Source: Pleionea litopenaei
GTDB lineage: Bacteria; Pseudomonadota; Gammaproteobacteria; Enterobacterales; Kangiellaceae
Assembly: GCF_031198435.1 (NCBI RefSeq)
Contig: NZ_CP133548.1
Span: forward strand, 1,676,501 to 1,740,500
Direction of reading: 5' to 3'
DNA: 64,000 nt
Shown: in pieces, positions 1 to 9,319 of the stretch
Layout of the letters: each line of letters begins with the position of its first letter
Numbering within the stretch: position 1 is the stretch's first letter
The notes under the pieces: model-generated
Seen by the model: the letters and a program-made list of their open reading frames with translations, nothing else
Told to the model about the DNA's origin: nothing
The model's database searches: none
Position numbers and translations under genes: made by a program

Positions 1-2027
1 GCCGCCACCATCGCCAACTGAATAACTTGCTCCTGAAAAATAGGCACCCCTAAAGTTCGGTCGAGTACTTGCTTAATCGCTTCGCTCGGATAATCAATCG
101 TTTCTTGCCCTTCTCGTCGGCGCAAATAAGGATGAACCATATCACCTTGAATAGGACCCGGTCTTACAATCGCAATTTCGATGACTAAATCATAAAAACT
201 TTGCGGTTTTAAACGCGGCAGCATGCTCATTTGAGCTCGCGACTCTACTTGAAATACACCAACCGAGTCACCACGGGTAAGCATTTGATAGGTCAGTGGA
301 TCTTCTTTAGGAATATCGGGTAGTGACGATATTTCAGAATACTGCGCCGTTAACTGTAAGCACTTACGAATCATGGTTAACATGCCCAAAGCTAACACAT
401 CAACTTTCAATAAACCCAACGCTTCGATATCGTACTTATCCCATTGAATAACCGTTCGATCGGGCATCGAGGCATTTTCAACTGGCACCAATTGAGCAAT
501 CGGTTGATTGGTGATCACAAAGCCTCCAACATGCTGCGATAAGTGCCTGGGAAACCCTAAAATGCTCATCACTAATTGATAATAATGCTGAGCGACCAGC
601 CCTTGAGCATCGAGATGAGTCGACTTAAAATATTCTTGCAATCGATCCGGTTTGTCCCACCAAGCTAACGAACGACTTAAATGATCCACTACCGCTAAAT
701 CAATCCCTAAAGCTTTGCCCACATCGCGAATCGCACTTTTCATCTTATAAGTGATCACCGTTGCAGCTAATGCGGCTCGTTCTCGAGTGTATTTTTTATA
801 AATATATTGAATGACTTCTTCGCGACGTTGATGCTCAAAATCAACGTCAATGTCAGGGGGTTCATTACGCTCTTTCGAAATAAAACGTTCGAACAACAAT
901 TCACTTTGCTCGGGATCGACCTCAGTGATCATTAAGCAGTAACACACGACAGAGTTTGCCGCCGAACCTCGACCTTGACACAAAATACCTTGCTCTCTAG
1001 CAAAGGCAACTATGTCATAAACGGTTAAGAAGTAATGTTCATAACGCATTTCTGCGATCATATTGAGTTCTTTTTCTAATGTTTTTTTGGTTTTTTCTGA
1101 GACGCCTTGCGGCCATCGTTGTTGTGCTCCACGCTCGCATAAGCTGCGTAAGTAAGCGATAGGAGAAGTATTACCCGGTACAACTTCGTCGGGATAATCA
1201 TAGCGCAGTTCATCGAGCGAAAAGTCACAACGCTTGGCTATTTTCATGGTTTCTTGTAACAGTGCTTCGGGGTAAAGCTGTTGCAGCCGCTCTAAAGAAC
1301 GCAGATGCTGCTCACCGTTAGCGAGTAAGTCACAGCCCAAGCTCTGCACCGATTTATTATGTTTAATTGCCGTTAAGCAGTGTTGCAAAGGTAACCGCTC
1401 AACTTGATGCATAACCACTTTATTCTGTGCCACCATTGGCAACTCAAACTGTTTTGCTAATGCAAGGCAGTGCTCATAATGAGCATAATCGTCGTGTTGC
1501 AATAAACGGTGAAAACCAATCCATAACCGCTGTTTAAATAGCTTCGACAAGAAGGTTAATTGTTTGTTATTGACTTGTGTTTTTCGAGTAGGCAACCATA
1601 TCACTAAAGGGCGCTCTAATAAGCCATCGAGATCTTTAGCCAATACTTTATACTGCCCTTTTTCAGAGCGCCGACGTGCCAATGTGATCAATGATGAAAC
1701 TTGTGCATAGGCTTCTCGACAAGGGCATAGTAAAATAAGGTTCATATCACGCTCAAAGGCGAAATCGACACGAAAAAAAGACCCCACGATAAGTTTAAGT
1801 GACTGTTCTTTAGCGGCAACATGAGCACGAACAGCGCCCGAAAAACTGCACTCATCAGCAATGGTTATAGCGCGATACCCCAACACCGCCGCCTCATTTA
1901 CCAACTCTTCTGGATGAGAAGCTCCGGTTAAAAAAGAAAAATTACTGCGGACAAAAAGCTCAGCGTAGTCCAAAAAATCGGCAGTAAAGCGAGTATCATT
2001 CGATGAGTCTGACCATAATCTTGTCAT
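1..2027 (-). CDS. dnaE2: Error-prone DNA polymerase DnaE2 (C-terminus cut by window edge)
   Basis: Second C-family replicative-type polymerase, which in known systems performs SOS-induced translesion synthesis with ImuA and ImuB. The minus-strand frame is open from the ATG at 2027 to the window edge: about 675 codons of a family of roughly 1,000-1,050. I translated it by hand. It has an N-terminal PHP-type region, then the motif [13 protein letters not shown] and the catalytic PDIDVDF with its metal-binding aspartates, followed by the conserved [16 protein letters not shown] and QHVGGFVI segments. The start is fixed by coupling: the imuB stop and this ATG share one base (TAATG). It is the last gene of imuA-imuB-dnaE2. 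No defect is visible in the part present. Confidence 0.95.
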   Translation of the reverse strand, partial: MTRLWSDSSNDTRFTADFLDYAELFVRSNFSFLTGASHPEELVNEAAVLGYRAITIADECSFSGAVRAHVAAKEQSLKLIVGSFFRVDFAFERDMNLILLCPCREAYAQVSSLITLARRRSEKGQYKVLAKDLDGLLERPLVIWLPTRKTQVNNKQLTFLSKLFKQRLWIGFHRLLQHDDYAHYEHCLALAKQFELPMVAQNKVVMHQVERLPLQHCLTAIKHNKSVQSLGCDLLANGEQHLRSLERLQQLYPEALLQETMKIAKRCDFSLDELRYDYPDEVVPGNTSPIAYLRSLCERGAQQRWPQGVSEKTKKTLEKELNMIAEMRYEHYFLTVYDIVAFAREQGILCQGRGSAANSVVCYCLMITEVDPEQSELLFERFISKERNEPPDIDVDFEHQRREEVIQYIYKKYTRERAALAATVITYKMKSAIRDVGKALGIDLAVVDHLSRSLAWWDKPDRLQEYFKSTHLDAQGLVAQHYYQLVMSILGFPRHLSQHVGGFVITNQPIAQLVPVENASMPDRTVIQWDKYDIEALGLLKVDVLALGMLTMIRKCLQLTAQYSEISSLPDIPKEDPLTYQMLTRGDSVGVFQVESRAQMSMLPRLKPQSFYDLVIEIAIVRPGPIQGDMVHPYLRRREGQETIDYPSEAIKQVLDRTLGVPIFQEQVIQLAMVA

Positions 2028-3592
2028 TAACTAAACACTCCTTGCACAAACCATCCTTGCTTTAACTGGTCATAAAAAACCCAATAAAAAATACCCGACT
2101 CATGCTGAGCGACGTAATAGTCTCGAGAAACGGGCTTTTTCCACCAGTGATGGAAAAGCCGTTCTGGTTGTGAGACTAATCGTAACTTACCCTGCCAGTT
2201 TAAACGTTCTGGGGTTCGGCCAATCGCCTGCGGAACAGGTAGTAACCAACTAGGACGTATTTTTTGTTGCGGAAGTAAGTCACCGTCTAGCATCATGGTG
2301 TTTTGCTCTGATGCTTGTAGGCTCTGTTTTTGTTGCGTCGAACTCGAAACATTCAGCGATCTTGATGCGCGTCGAGATTGAACTTGCGACTTTCGCTGCT
2401 TGGAATAGTCTGAAGGTTGGTCGCTCAATAACGAACAACTCAATTCTGGAATGACTTCGTTTTTTTGCACTAACCACAAGCAACTGCTGTAGCCCAATCG
2501 AGCTTTGATTTTACTGACAAAATGCAGCTCATCATTAAAAGGCTCGCTACGACTAAACAGTGATTGCTCTTGAATATCGGCATCGACCAAACGAGGCATA
2601 GAGAGCTCTAACCACTCGATGGGTCCGGTTAAATTGACCGAATCTAATTGCAATCGGGTTAACTCTAAAAAACGATTAAAGTCGACTTGAGCGTCTGACA
2701 AATGCACGTCGAATTGAGAGGCCACTTGATAACTATCGCGTAATTTCCAACGCAACAGTTGCCCGCTTTTTTGATACAAACGTAAAAAGTAAATTAAATC
2801 TTCAAGCAATCGCCGCATCGGAAATAACAGAGCTTCACGTTGATGAATAACATCAATAAACTCCAGGCTTTGAGTAAACTCGATTTGTGGTTGAAAGCAG
2901 GTCTGAACATCGGGGTGCTCTCCCGTCAACTGCTGTAGATACAACACCAGTTCGCGGCCAAAGCGTTTATTTAACGCCGCGGTAGAAAGCGCTCGTAAAC
3001 CTCCGATAGTTTTGATACCGGTTGCTGAAATTTTATCGATCAGTTTTTCTGGTAATGGAAGTAGATTAATCGCGATCAAATCGACCAATGCTAAAAATGC
3101 CTTATTATCGAACGCTTGCTGTTCGGTGTTCCATAAAGGATAAGACTCCGACAAGCTTAAATAAGAAAACAGTTCTGCCGCTTTCGGGGTTGGCCCTAAC
3201 CCAAAACATGCGGTCATATGATGTTGAGCAACCGCGGAACGAATTCGACTCAGCAGTGGATCTAATCCGTGAAATAACGTTAGGCTACGACCAATTTCAA
3301 CCAGTAATTTATCAGGTTGCCATAAAGTGAGTACTGGAGAAAAAGGGTAAAGTTGCAGGGCCATCTTTTTTAACTGTTGTTGCTCTAAATGCTCCCGCCG
3401 TTCAACCACCTGTAAACTATCAGCCACTGCATAAGCCGTTGCAACACTTTGTCCCGGCCGCACACCTTTTTGATACGCCAAAGCGTTACAGCAAACCAAA
3501 CGTTGCTGCTCACCTACTGCAACCGGCGTTGTTTCTGAATGTCCCCACAAAGACTCCAGAGGCAATAAGGCAAAGCGCACACACAACCACAT
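2027..3592 (-). CDS. imuB: Translesion synthesis accessory protein ImuB (inactive Y-family polymerase)
   Basis: Y-family polymerase homologue which, in characterised systems, is catalytically inactive and bridges DnaE2, ImuA and the beta clamp. The frame is open from 3679, but I choose the ATG at 3592 (521 aa): family members begin MWLC-like, an AGG lies just upstream, and the ATG is 7 nt after the imuA stop. The longer start would overlap imuA by 80 bp. The stretch [17 protein letters not shown] is the typical ImuB N-terminal region. A QEQSLF sequence near residues 341-346 is a plausible clamp-binding motif. Residues 400-445 are a Ser/Gln/Arg-rich linker, followed by the conserved C-terminal domain with [10 protein letters not shown]. 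Translationally coupled to dnaE2. Confidence 0.93.
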   Translation of the reverse strand: MWLCVRFALLPLESLWGHSETTPVAVGEQQRLVCCNALAYQKGVRPGQSVATAYAVADSLQVVERREHLEQQQLKKMALQLYPFSPVLTLWQPDKLLVEIGRSLTLFHGLDPLLSRIRSAVAQHHMTACFGLGPTPKAAELFSYLSLSESYPLWNTEQQAFDNKAFLALVDLIAINLLPLPEKLIDKISATGIKTIGGLRALSTAALNKRFGRELVLYLQQLTGEHPDVQTCFQPQIEFTQSLEFIDVIHQREALLFPMRRLLEDLIYFLRLYQKSGQLLRWKLRDSYQVASQFDVHLSDAQVDFNRFLELTRLQLDSVNLTGPIEWLELSMPRLVDADIQEQSLFSRSEPFNDELHFVSKIKARLGYSSCLWLVQKNEVIPELSCSLLSDQPSDYSKQRKSQVQSRRASRSLNVSSSTQQKQSLQASEQNTMMLDGDLLPQQKIRPSWLLPVPQAIGRTPERLNWQGKLRLVSQPERLFHHWWKKPVSRDYYVAQHESGIFYWVFYDQLKQGWFVQGVFS

Positions 3593-3599
3593 AACACAC

Positions 3600-4403
3600 C
3601 TAGTGAATTGACGGCTGCTGAGCGTGAGGAATCGGCGTGACTTGCTTAAGCCACTTATCAACAGAGCGTGGAATCGCATGCGTCAACTCTGGCGATAATA
3701 GATCTTCGTGCTTTTTTAACGGTTGGTAGGTCGGCCAATGATTCACTGGCAAACGCGTCCAGTGACGTTGTTCAGACAATAATTGAAGCGTCACTTCTCG
3801 CCCCTGCCAACCGCCCGGTTGCTTTAACACCTGTATATGAGTCTGGCCATTATCGGTGGCCGATAAAGCCATTCGCAGTTTTGCAGCAGAAGGATGCTGC
3901 TGTGCTCGCTGATGTCGCATCACAAAGCTCCAACACTGCCCTTCCCGAGCCCCCAGTGCCAGCTTTCGCAATTCACTTTTATACGGCGCATGCCCAGGTA
4001 ACCAGGTTAATACCGCTGAACAAGAACGTGACGTTAATGACTGATAAGTCGCCCATACCAACGAAGAGACATCGTTACTGCGCACCACCAAAAGCTTATT
4101 AAGAGCAATACCCGTGCGTAGCAATGCCGGCGCATAAGGAATAAATGGCGGATTCACCAACACCACATAACCTGACTGTTGCGTTAATTCAGCCAGTATT
4201 GGGCTCAGTAAACGCAACTCTCCGACACCTGTGTTGGCCAATAACAACTCAGAGACGGCCCCTTGCGGCCAGCCACCATCAAACAGCTGCAGATCGAGTG
4301 ACGGATAGCCAGTCGAATGCACGTGCCGTTGCACACTGGAATCTTTGGCTTGCCACAGAGCAGGATGACTAAGCAGTTGATTAATAGATGCTTTTTTCGA
4401 CAT
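3600..4403 (-). CDS. imuA: Translesion synthesis protein ImuA (RecA-like)
   Basis: RecA/SulA-related partner of ImuB and DnaE2, 267 aa, a normal length for proteobacterial ImuA. The family signature GGWPQGAVSELLL followed by TGVGELRLLSPILAEL lies near residues 42-72, and the Walker A loop is degenerate. The C-terminal part carries TRLPVNHWP. First gene of the operon; its TAG stop is 7 nt before the imuB ATG. The ATG at 4403 follows an AT-rich leader with only a distant AAGG, so the ribosome site is weak. A near-palindromic box lies about 47 bp upstream (4450-4465). SOS control is expected from the family but a canonical CTGT-N8-ACAG box is not present. Confidence 0.92.
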   Translation of the reverse strand: MSKKASINQLLSHPALWQAKDSSVQRHVHSTGYPSLDLQLFDGGWPQGAVSELLLANTGVGELRLLSPILAELTQQSGYVVLVNPPFIPYAPALLRTGIALNKLLVVRSNDVSSLVWATYQSLTSRSCSAVLTWLPGHAPYKSELRKLALGAREGQCWSFVMRHQRAQQHPSAAKLRMALSATDNGQTHIQVLKQPGGWQGREVTLQLLSEQRHWTRLPVNHWPTYQPLKKHEDLLSPELTHAIPRSVDKWLKQVTPIPHAQQPSIH

Positions 4404-4449
4404 ACTAAAGACTAAAACCTTCTAAATACTAATCTCAAACAATAAAACA

Positions 4450-4465
4450 CTACCTATATAAGTAG
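4450..4465. promoter_or_regulatory. Candidate operator of imuA-imuB-dnaE2
   Basis: CTACCTATATAAGTAG is a 16-bp near-perfect palindrome (7 of 8 base pairs) with LexA-like geometry (CTAC-N8-GTAG, AT-rich centre) 47-62 bp upstream of the imuA start. It departs from the gammaproteobacterial consensus CTGT-N8-ACAG at the inner two bases of each arm, so assignment to LexA is inference. It is the only such dyad I saw in the 4404-4715 interval. The rest of that 311-bp gap is AT-rich, carries the leader of the XRE gene, and shows no coding sequence I trust. Confidence 0.3.
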
Positions 4466-4715
4466 CATTTATTTAATTAGTGATCCAGCGGTTTTTTGGC
4501 CTTAAAAAATAACCTTTTGAAAAATAACGCTTTATAGTTTGGGAGCTTTAAAGAGAATTGATGGGTGATAAATTGAATCATAAACAAAGTATAAACAGTC
4601 GTTATTGGCCGCTCTGTGTCGTATGATTGTCGCCTTAATGTCGTGTTAAATACTGCAAATATCCGTCATAAATGTATTCCTATATACACGCAGAAAAACT
4701 TAAATAAGGACATTC

Positions 4716-5096
4716 ATGAGTATCAAGCAACGTCGGCTAGACAAAGGATGGTCACAAGAGCAGCTCGCACAACAGTCTGGGCTCAGCACTCGAACTATTC
4801 AGCGCATTGAAGGAGGACAAAAAGCCGGCCTTGAATCATTAAAGTGTTTAGCCGCCGTATTCGAAACATCCGTAAGCGAACTCATGCAAGAGCATAATAT
4901 GACCGAGCAAACCTCAAGCGAACATACCAAACATCCGTTAATCAATGATATTGAGCGCGAAGCTATTGAATTTGCACAGTCTATTATCCATGGAGCCAAT
5001 AAAGGGGAAAAAGACGTGCTTACTAAAATAGAACGTGATGCAATTAATTATGCCAAAAATTTAATTAATAAATTTACGATTAAATCAAGCTCTTAA
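4716..5096 (+). CDS. XRE-family helix-turn-helix regulator
   Basis: 126 aa. Residues 1-60 form a Cro/CI-type HTH (MSIKQRRLDKGWSQEQLAQQ, then the recognition helix around LSTRTIQRIEGG). The C-terminal half is a charged helical region with no recognised effector domain. A good AAGGA ribosome site lies 6 nt before the ATG. The gene runs divergently from imuA across a 312-bp gap and convergently with the small gene ending at 5132. The target is unknown; autoregulation or control of the following small-gene cluster is possible but unsupported. Confidence 0.85.
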   Translation: MSIKQRRLDKGWSQEQLAQQSGLSTRTIQRIEGGQKAGLESLKCLAAVFETSVSELMQEHNMTEQTSSEHTKHPLINDIEREAIEFAQSIIHGANKGEKDVLTKIERDAINYAKNLINKFTIKSSS

Positions 5097-5131
5097 ATCT
5101 AATCTGTCAGCTCGAGTATAAGCTACTACAA

Positions 5132-5386
5132 CTAAACCACTTTACTAATTTGATGTGAGCGTAAAAATAATGTCTGGCCGCAAAGTTCATCACCACCTGT
5201 GGTACATACAATATCCACCCACGCCCTCTGATGCTCATCAATAAAATCAACTTTGAAAACTTGGCCAACGGCATCACGAATCTCTTGAGCAAGTTCTGAC
5301 TCTAAATTAGCAAGCGATTCTTCGTTAACGGTGATTACTTTCACCTTATCACCTACAAAGACCTTATTGCCAAAATGATCTTTCAT
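5132..5386 (-). CDS. Small hypothetical protein
   Basis: 84 aa, mixed alpha/beta composition, starting MKDHFGNKVFVGDKVKVIT, which resembles a small SH3-like barrel (strand-turn-strand with a GDKV loop). No signal peptide or membrane segment. The GAGG ribosome site lies in the stop region of a tiny upstream ORF (5396-5527), suggesting coupling. I do not recognise a characterised family. Confidence 0.65.
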   Translation of the reverse strand: MKDHFGNKVFVGDKVKVITVNEESLANLESELAQEIRDAVGQVFKVDFIDEHQRAWVDIVCTTGGDELCGQTLFLRSHQISKVV

Positions 5387-5395
5387 TTAAAGACC

Positions 5396-5527
5396 TCATA
5401 AAAAGTCAACTCTCATTCCTTGACTTGGCCTACTTCCTTTTAATTCTTCATCGAGATCTATTTTATACTGAACGATAAAATCAAGTTTTCTTCTCATTGA
5501 TATTTCATAGTATATGTACTGCTTCAT
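5396..5527 (-). CDS. Possible 43-residue protein coupled to the next gene
   Basis: Short minus-strand ORF starting MKQYIYYEISMRRKLDF and ending at a TGA 9 nt before the next ATG (5386). A GAG lies a few bases before its ATG. Its codons look ordinary and its position, tightly upstream of a same-strand gene, is that of an operon member, but a peptide this short could be chance. No family recognised. Confidence 0.35.
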   Translation of the reverse strand: MKQYIYYEISMRRKLDFIVQYKIDLDEELKGSRPSQGMRVDFL

Positions 5528-5571
5528 AAAAGCTCATTTTTCTTTTCTAGAAATTCCGCACGTATGGCTTT

Positions 5572-5970
5572 TTAATTGCCACAAAGTTTTATGAGTGCCT
5601 TAGAAAACTTAAGAATCTGTTTATTACCTGGATTGTCATTAAGATTCGAAATAATATCGGCTATTTTAACTTTTCGAGCAATCTCATGTTTTCTTACTTT
5701 ATTAATGTAGTCGTCATATGATTGCTCTCTTTTTTTAGTCAGCAACAAGACAATATCTACTATGTTCTTTGATACACCAGCATCTAGAAGATCACTTTCT
5801 TTCATATCCGTATCTTCTAGTACATCATGAAGCCAAGCAACTGCTTTCGCAATATCATCATCCTTCAATTTAGAAACAACATCAATAACATGCTCTATAT
5901 AAGGCTTACCATTTTTACGATATTGGCCTAGATGTGCTTCTCGAGAAATATTTTCTACCAAATCTAACAT
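5572..5970 (-). CDS. HD-domain phosphohydrolase (SpoT/MESH1-like hydrolase fold)
   Basis: 132-aa single-domain HD protein. Metal ligands are visible: H27 in GKPYIEHV, H48-D49 in WLHDVLEDT, and the aspartate of KIADIISNL near residue 103. The arrangement AH..QYRKNGKPYIEH ... LHDVLEDT ... KIADI..NL is that of the ppGpp-hydrolase domain of SpoT and small alarmone hydrolases. There is no synthetase, TGS or ACT domain. A role in hydrolysing (p)ppGpp or a related nucleotide is family inference. The standalone short form sits among small hypothetical genes, a context seen for accessory hydrolases. Confidence 0.75.
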   Translation of the reverse strand: MLDLVENISREAHLGQYRKNGKPYIEHVIDVVSKLKDDDIAKAVAWLHDVLEDTDMKESDLLDAGVSKNIVDIVLLLTKKREQSYDDYINKVRKHEIARKVKIADIISNLNDNPGNKQILKFSKALIKLCGN

Positions 5971-6000
5971 TCGAATAGCTTCATACCCTCATTATTCTCT

Positions 6001-6423
6001 CTACATCACAACAGAAAAATTAAATTTTCCATCAAGCTCTTTTGCCTTCTTTGCAAAAACAAGGCTTTCTTTGAGCTCATCAACAATAATGTCTTTATCG
6101 TTACTCAGCATTCCAAACTTAATAGAGTTGTTTGATATGTCATCAATTAAACGCTCTAACATATCAACTGCATCGCTACCGTCAATCCATAAACCATTAA
6201 TAGCCATAAGTTCATCGGTTGACTCCATGCCATCCGGTAACTCTTGCTCTGAAATGTTAAACTCCATATCCGTACAATCATGTATCGACATAAAGCTAGC
6301 TACTTGTAATATCTTAGTCAGCTCATCTATCTTTTTGGCATGCTTGTATAATGCGTACTTATCTGCCTCGTCTGATTCAACAACACCATTGACCAGAATA
6401 TTTGCCCAAAGAACCATGCTCAT
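6001..6423 (-). CDS. Hypothetical protein, acidic and soluble
   Basis: 140 aa from the ATG at 6423, chosen because a GGAG ribosome site lies 7 nt upstream; the frame is open ten codons further. It begins MSMVLWANILVNGVVESDEAD and is rich in Asp/Glu and helices, with no membrane segment or motif I know. The pattern of an N-terminal strand motif followed by helices resembles small single-copy proteins next to immunity-type genes, but no function is assigned. Confidence 0.65.
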   Translation of the reverse strand: MSMVLWANILVNGVVESDEADKYALYKHAKKIDELTKILQVASFMSIHDCTDMEFNISEQELPDGMESTDELMAINGLWIDGSDAVDMLERLIDDISNNSIKFGMLSNDKDIIVDELKESLVFAKKAKELDGKFNFSVVM

Positions 6424-6497
6424 AAAGTATCTCCAATGTAAGATCTGTATCACTCATAAAACTCAACAAATACAATATCATTTCTTAACTTAAACAA

Positions 6498-7106
6498 TTA
6501 ATTTTCATGTTTTACAACTTTTCCATGGTGATGTCTTAATTCAGTAATCCACCATTGCTGAGTGCTACTATCTGAAACAAATCGCAAGTGAGAAGCCATT
6601 TCCATTAAAAGAGTCTCATCTGGATCTAAAGCTTTATAAATAAAATCAAAAATGGATGAGCCAATCTTAATAAATTCAAAGCCATCGTGTTCAAACTCAT
6701 AAATAGCTCCTTCTTCAACGCCTTCTGTCGGAACTAAAATATAATTGCCACTCGCTGGTATTTCTCCAATGACTTTATGAGTACCAAACCAACTAGGTAA
6801 AGCATCCTCTTCTTCATCTTCATCGAGCATATCGACCCAATCAGAAAACCCATCGGCTAACGCTTCCCATTGTTCAGGATGTGCAATATAAAAAGCTGCC
6901 TCACGACTTTCTTCACAATAGTAAAGAGTTAAGGAGCCGGTCAGTGCATAAAACTCATTTAATCCAGTGATGTCTATAATCTCTATATTATTTTTAGGAG
7001 GTTCGAAAATATGACGAAATTCAACCCGTTTTAAATTCTCTTCAGCACCAATCTCTTCACATACAAACTCACCATTATGTTCCTTTAACTGTTTTAATAG
7101 TTCCAA
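6498..7106 (-). CDS. SMI1/KNR4 (SUKH)-like protein
   Basis: 202 aa. The central region (around FSDWVDMLDEDEEEDALPSW, then ASGNYILVPTEGVEEGAIYEFEHDGFEFIKI) matches the SUKH pattern: an acidic loop, a G.Y.L....G..G.IY.fEHDGFEF strand pair, then a helical end (SSIFDFIYKALDPDETLL). In bacteria SUKH proteins are often immunity proteins or bind partners of polymorphic toxins. No toxin gene is adjacent here, so an orphan immunity role is only a guess. Ordinary Leu/Phe-rich composition, no signal peptide. Confidence 0.65.
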   Translation of the reverse strand: MELLKQLKEHNGEFVCEEIGAEENLKRVEFRHIFEPPKNNIEIIDITGLNEFYALTGSLTLYYCEESREAAFYIAHPEQWEALADGFSDWVDMLDEDEEEDALPSWFGTHKVIGEIPASGNYILVPTEGVEEGAIYEFEHDGFEFIKIGSSIFDFIYKALDPDETLLMEMASHLRFVSDSSTQQWWITELRHHHGKVVKHEN

Positions 7107-7256
7107 TTTAATTCCTTAGAGAATATTCCTAGGTTTGTTTTCAAGACTAATCTCAGCCTCATCGTTGTTATGCATCTCACTTGAATAGCGCCCTTAGCAA
7201 AATACTAATTCCTCTTTCGCATAACGGTCAATTGAGACGCGCGAACTGCACGTTTT

Positions 7257-7751
7257 TTATTTGACTTGTTCAGTGGAACCCCAAAACTCTTGAATACATG
7301 AAAAATAGGGGATAAATAACAGACGGTCATTCTCAGCCAGAGTCAACTCAGCAACATTATGTCCATAACAAAATACCTTCCTAATACTTCGAATGTCTTG
7401 CCATGAAATTAATCGGTAAATGCCAGAACGCCCAACAATAATACCTTTTTGAGAAACTTGTGCCATACACGATACACTGCTATGACCAAAAGGAACCATG
7501 GCCATAACGAGCTCTTCTTTTTCCTTTTCTGTAGGAATATATGAGTCTCCAACATTAGTCAGAAAGCGTTTATACCGCCTTAATTTTGTTACAACTTTCA
7601 AGAGAATCAAGGCGATTACCATCCCAAAACCCAAAAAAATGGATTTCGTAATTGATACTCCCATCATGGCGCTCACCGTAAATGCCATTGCAAAAATGCC
7701 AGGATAAATAAGACGGTAGTAGGTAAACTTGAATTTTGGAAAACGATACAT
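7257..7751 (-). CDS. Small membrane protein with cytoplasmic C-terminal domain
   Basis: 164 aa. Two hydrophobic segments near residues 14-31 and 35-53 (YPGIFAMAFTVSAMMG and IFLGFGMVIALILL), then a basic stretch RRYKRF and a C-terminal domain of about 100 residues with the strand-like SGIYRLISWQDIRSIRKVF, reminiscent of PH-like/YcxB-type membrane-anchored domains. No recognised enzyme motif. The 150-bp gap to the SUKH-like gene on its downstream side (7107-7256) holds no ORF I trust. Confidence 0.65.
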   Translation of the reverse strand: MYRFPKFKFTYYRLIYPGIFAMAFTVSAMMGVSITKSIFLGFGMVIALILLKVVTKLRRYKRFLTNVGDSYIPTEKEKEELVMAMVPFGHSSVSCMAQVSQKGIIVGRSGIYRLISWQDIRSIRKVFCYGHNVAELTLAENDRLLFIPYFSCIQEFWGSTEQVK

Positions 7752-7834
7752 TTTAATACCTAGTGCTCAATAACCTGAGCATACTTTCTGTGCCCGGCTC
7801 TGCAGGAGCAATACTGATAACCTCGTTATATCTT

Positions 7835-8458
7835 TCACCAAATATCATGGTATACCCAAACTCCTTGATAAACCTGACGATACATGCCCTCAGGTATGTG
7901 CTCAATAGGAAAGCTATCTGATTCCGTGAACAAATAGCCCCAATGCTTTATCAATGCACCACCATAAAATACTGACACATAACTATCAGACACTTCAATT
8001 CTCGGTGGCATATCGGAAAGACTTAAAGCATTCGGGTATTTAGCGCGCAAACTCTCTATAAGTGCGTTGTGTTCCACGCGGTTCGTCCATTTGGGATTAA
8101 TTTTTCTGGCTTCTAAAGAAAGCTGTACTATTTCATCCCGTGGTAGGGCGCTTTGCACTGTTTCGTTCATTCCATCGACAAAACTTGGAAATGGGAATGT
8201 ATAAATCGCTACCAATATAATAGATAACAACACCATCACTACTAGATGATTTATGCCTTTTCGCTTTCTTACGATTGCGATAAGACATGAGATAGCAGTT
8301 ACAATGAATGTAAGGAGCGCGATCATACCCACAGGCAACACTATCATAGGAACTGACCAAAATTTATCGAATGCAACTCCCTCATAATAGGGAACAATGC
8401 GCATAATGAGCATGCATACGATAGCGATTGTTGCTGACGTGTTTAATATCTTGTTCAT
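7835..8458 (-). CDS. Hypothetical membrane protein
   Basis: About 207 aa. Three hydrophobic segments near residues 8-22, 36-63 and 72-90, then a soluble C-terminal half of about 115 residues predicted outside the membrane (SALPRDEIVQLSLEARKI to the terminal VWVYHDIW). A TTG start two codons upstream (8464) is also possible; neither has a strong ribosome site. Family not recognised. Confidence 0.6.
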   Translation of the reverse strand: MNKILNTSATIAIVCMLIMRIVPYYEGVAFDKFWSVPMIVLPVGMIALLTFIVTAISCLIAIVRKRKGINHLVVMVLLSIILVAIYTFPFPSFVDGMNETVQSALPRDEIVQLSLEARKINPKWTNRVEHNALIESLRAKYPNALSLSDMPPRIEVSDSYVSVFYGGALIKHWGYLFTESDSFPIEHIPEGMYRQVYQGVWVYHDIW

Positions 8459-8515
8459 ACTCAATGGGTATTACACCAAGCTAAGCGGAAAATTACTCCT
8501 TGCTTAAGCGCCTTA

Positions 8516-8764
8516 CTATACACTTTTATCTTCTGCCTTTTTTACGCGGATTTTTTGACTACCAACCATTTTGTTGTTTAAATTTTTCATTGCGGCTTTT
8601 GCCTCTCCGGGCTTTGGCATTTCAACAAAACCAAAACCTTTTGATAATCCATTACTCTTATCCACTACCAAGTTACAATATTGAACCGCGCCAAATTCTT
8701 GAAATAAAACTTTCAGCTCTTCTTCGGTGATTGATCGGTCTAGATTACGTACTAATAATTTCAT
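8516..8764 (-). CDS. RRM-domain RNA-binding protein
   Basis: Single RNA-recognition-motif protein, 82 aa from the ATG at 8764 (86 from 8776). RNP2 is KLLVRNLD at the start and RNP1 is KGFGFVEMP; the spacing is that of bacterial cold-type RRM proteins. The later ATG is preferred because GGAA lies 8 nt upstream and the family starts MKLLVRNL. It probably binds single-stranded RNA in the cytoplasm. The C-terminal tail is short and basic. Monocistronic by spacing. Confidence 0.85.
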   Translation of the reverse strand: MKLLVRNLDRSITEEELKVLFQEFGAVQYCNLVVDKSNGLSKGFGFVEMPKPGEAKAAMKNLNNKMVGSQKIRVKKAEDKSV

Positions 8765-8958
8765 ATTTTTTTCCATTTTCTAGCAATGCTTTAATGATAA
8801 GTATTGCTTTATATACTTAACAGCTGTTTGTATACAGCAAAGTTCACTAATACCGACTCAAGGATTCGCTGTACATTCATTGAATATACGTGTTTACTCA
8901 ATAGACTCAAATACTTGCCTAAAGACATCCTGTTGTCAAATCTGCGATTAACTATTCT

Positions 8959-9006
8959 AACGTTCTATCAGTACAACGGTCTATCAATATAACGATCTAT
9001 CAATAT
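8959..9006. repeat. Three tandem 16-bp repeats
   Basis: Units start at 8959, 8975 and 8991, consensus AACGNTCTATCAATAT; units 2 and 3 differ at one base. They sit in the 240-bp gap between the start of the RRM gene and the stop of the next minus-strand gene (8777-9016), which is otherwise AT-rich with no ORF I trust. Confidence 0.75.
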
Positions 9007-9016
9007 AAGGTTAACT

Positions 9017-9277
9017 TCAATCTTCCGATCTACCAAGTCGAGCACGTTCTATGACTAACTGAAATGACCTAAACATGCACCACGCAATAACCGGAACCGC
9101 AACAACGAAGAGTCCATTAACAATCAAGTCATTCTTTAAAAAATCGAACATTGGCTCTTGGTCGCCAGAAAACTTAGCGTATAGCCCCAAACCGATCATC
9201 AACATAGGCACGGCATCTATCAGAGCTATCTTTAAAAATTCTTTTTCAATTTCTTTTAAACGCTGTTCTTTATTCAT
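9017..9277 (-). CDS. Small two-pass membrane protein
   Basis: 86 aa. The ATG at 9277 is chosen for its GGGGAAG ribosome site; an in-frame TTG precedes it. A charged N-terminal helix (NKEQRLKEIEKEFLK) is followed by two hydrophobic segments near residues 18-35 and 52-70, the second ending WCMFRSFQ. The tail is charged. No family recognised; the shape is that of small inner-membrane proteins. Confidence 0.6.
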   Translation of the reverse strand: MNKEQRLKEIEKEFLKIALIDAVPMLMIGLGLYAKFSGDQEPMFDFLKNDLIVNGLFVVAVPVIAWCMFRSFQLVIERARLGRSED

Positions 9278-9319
9278 CAACTTCCCCTTAACGGCTTAAT
9301 TCAAATCCAATCAAAAAAA

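Noticed and set aside
3088-4372. Plus-strand ORFs opposite imuA and imuB
   Set aside because: Shadows of the real minus-strand genes, with no ribosome sites or motifs.
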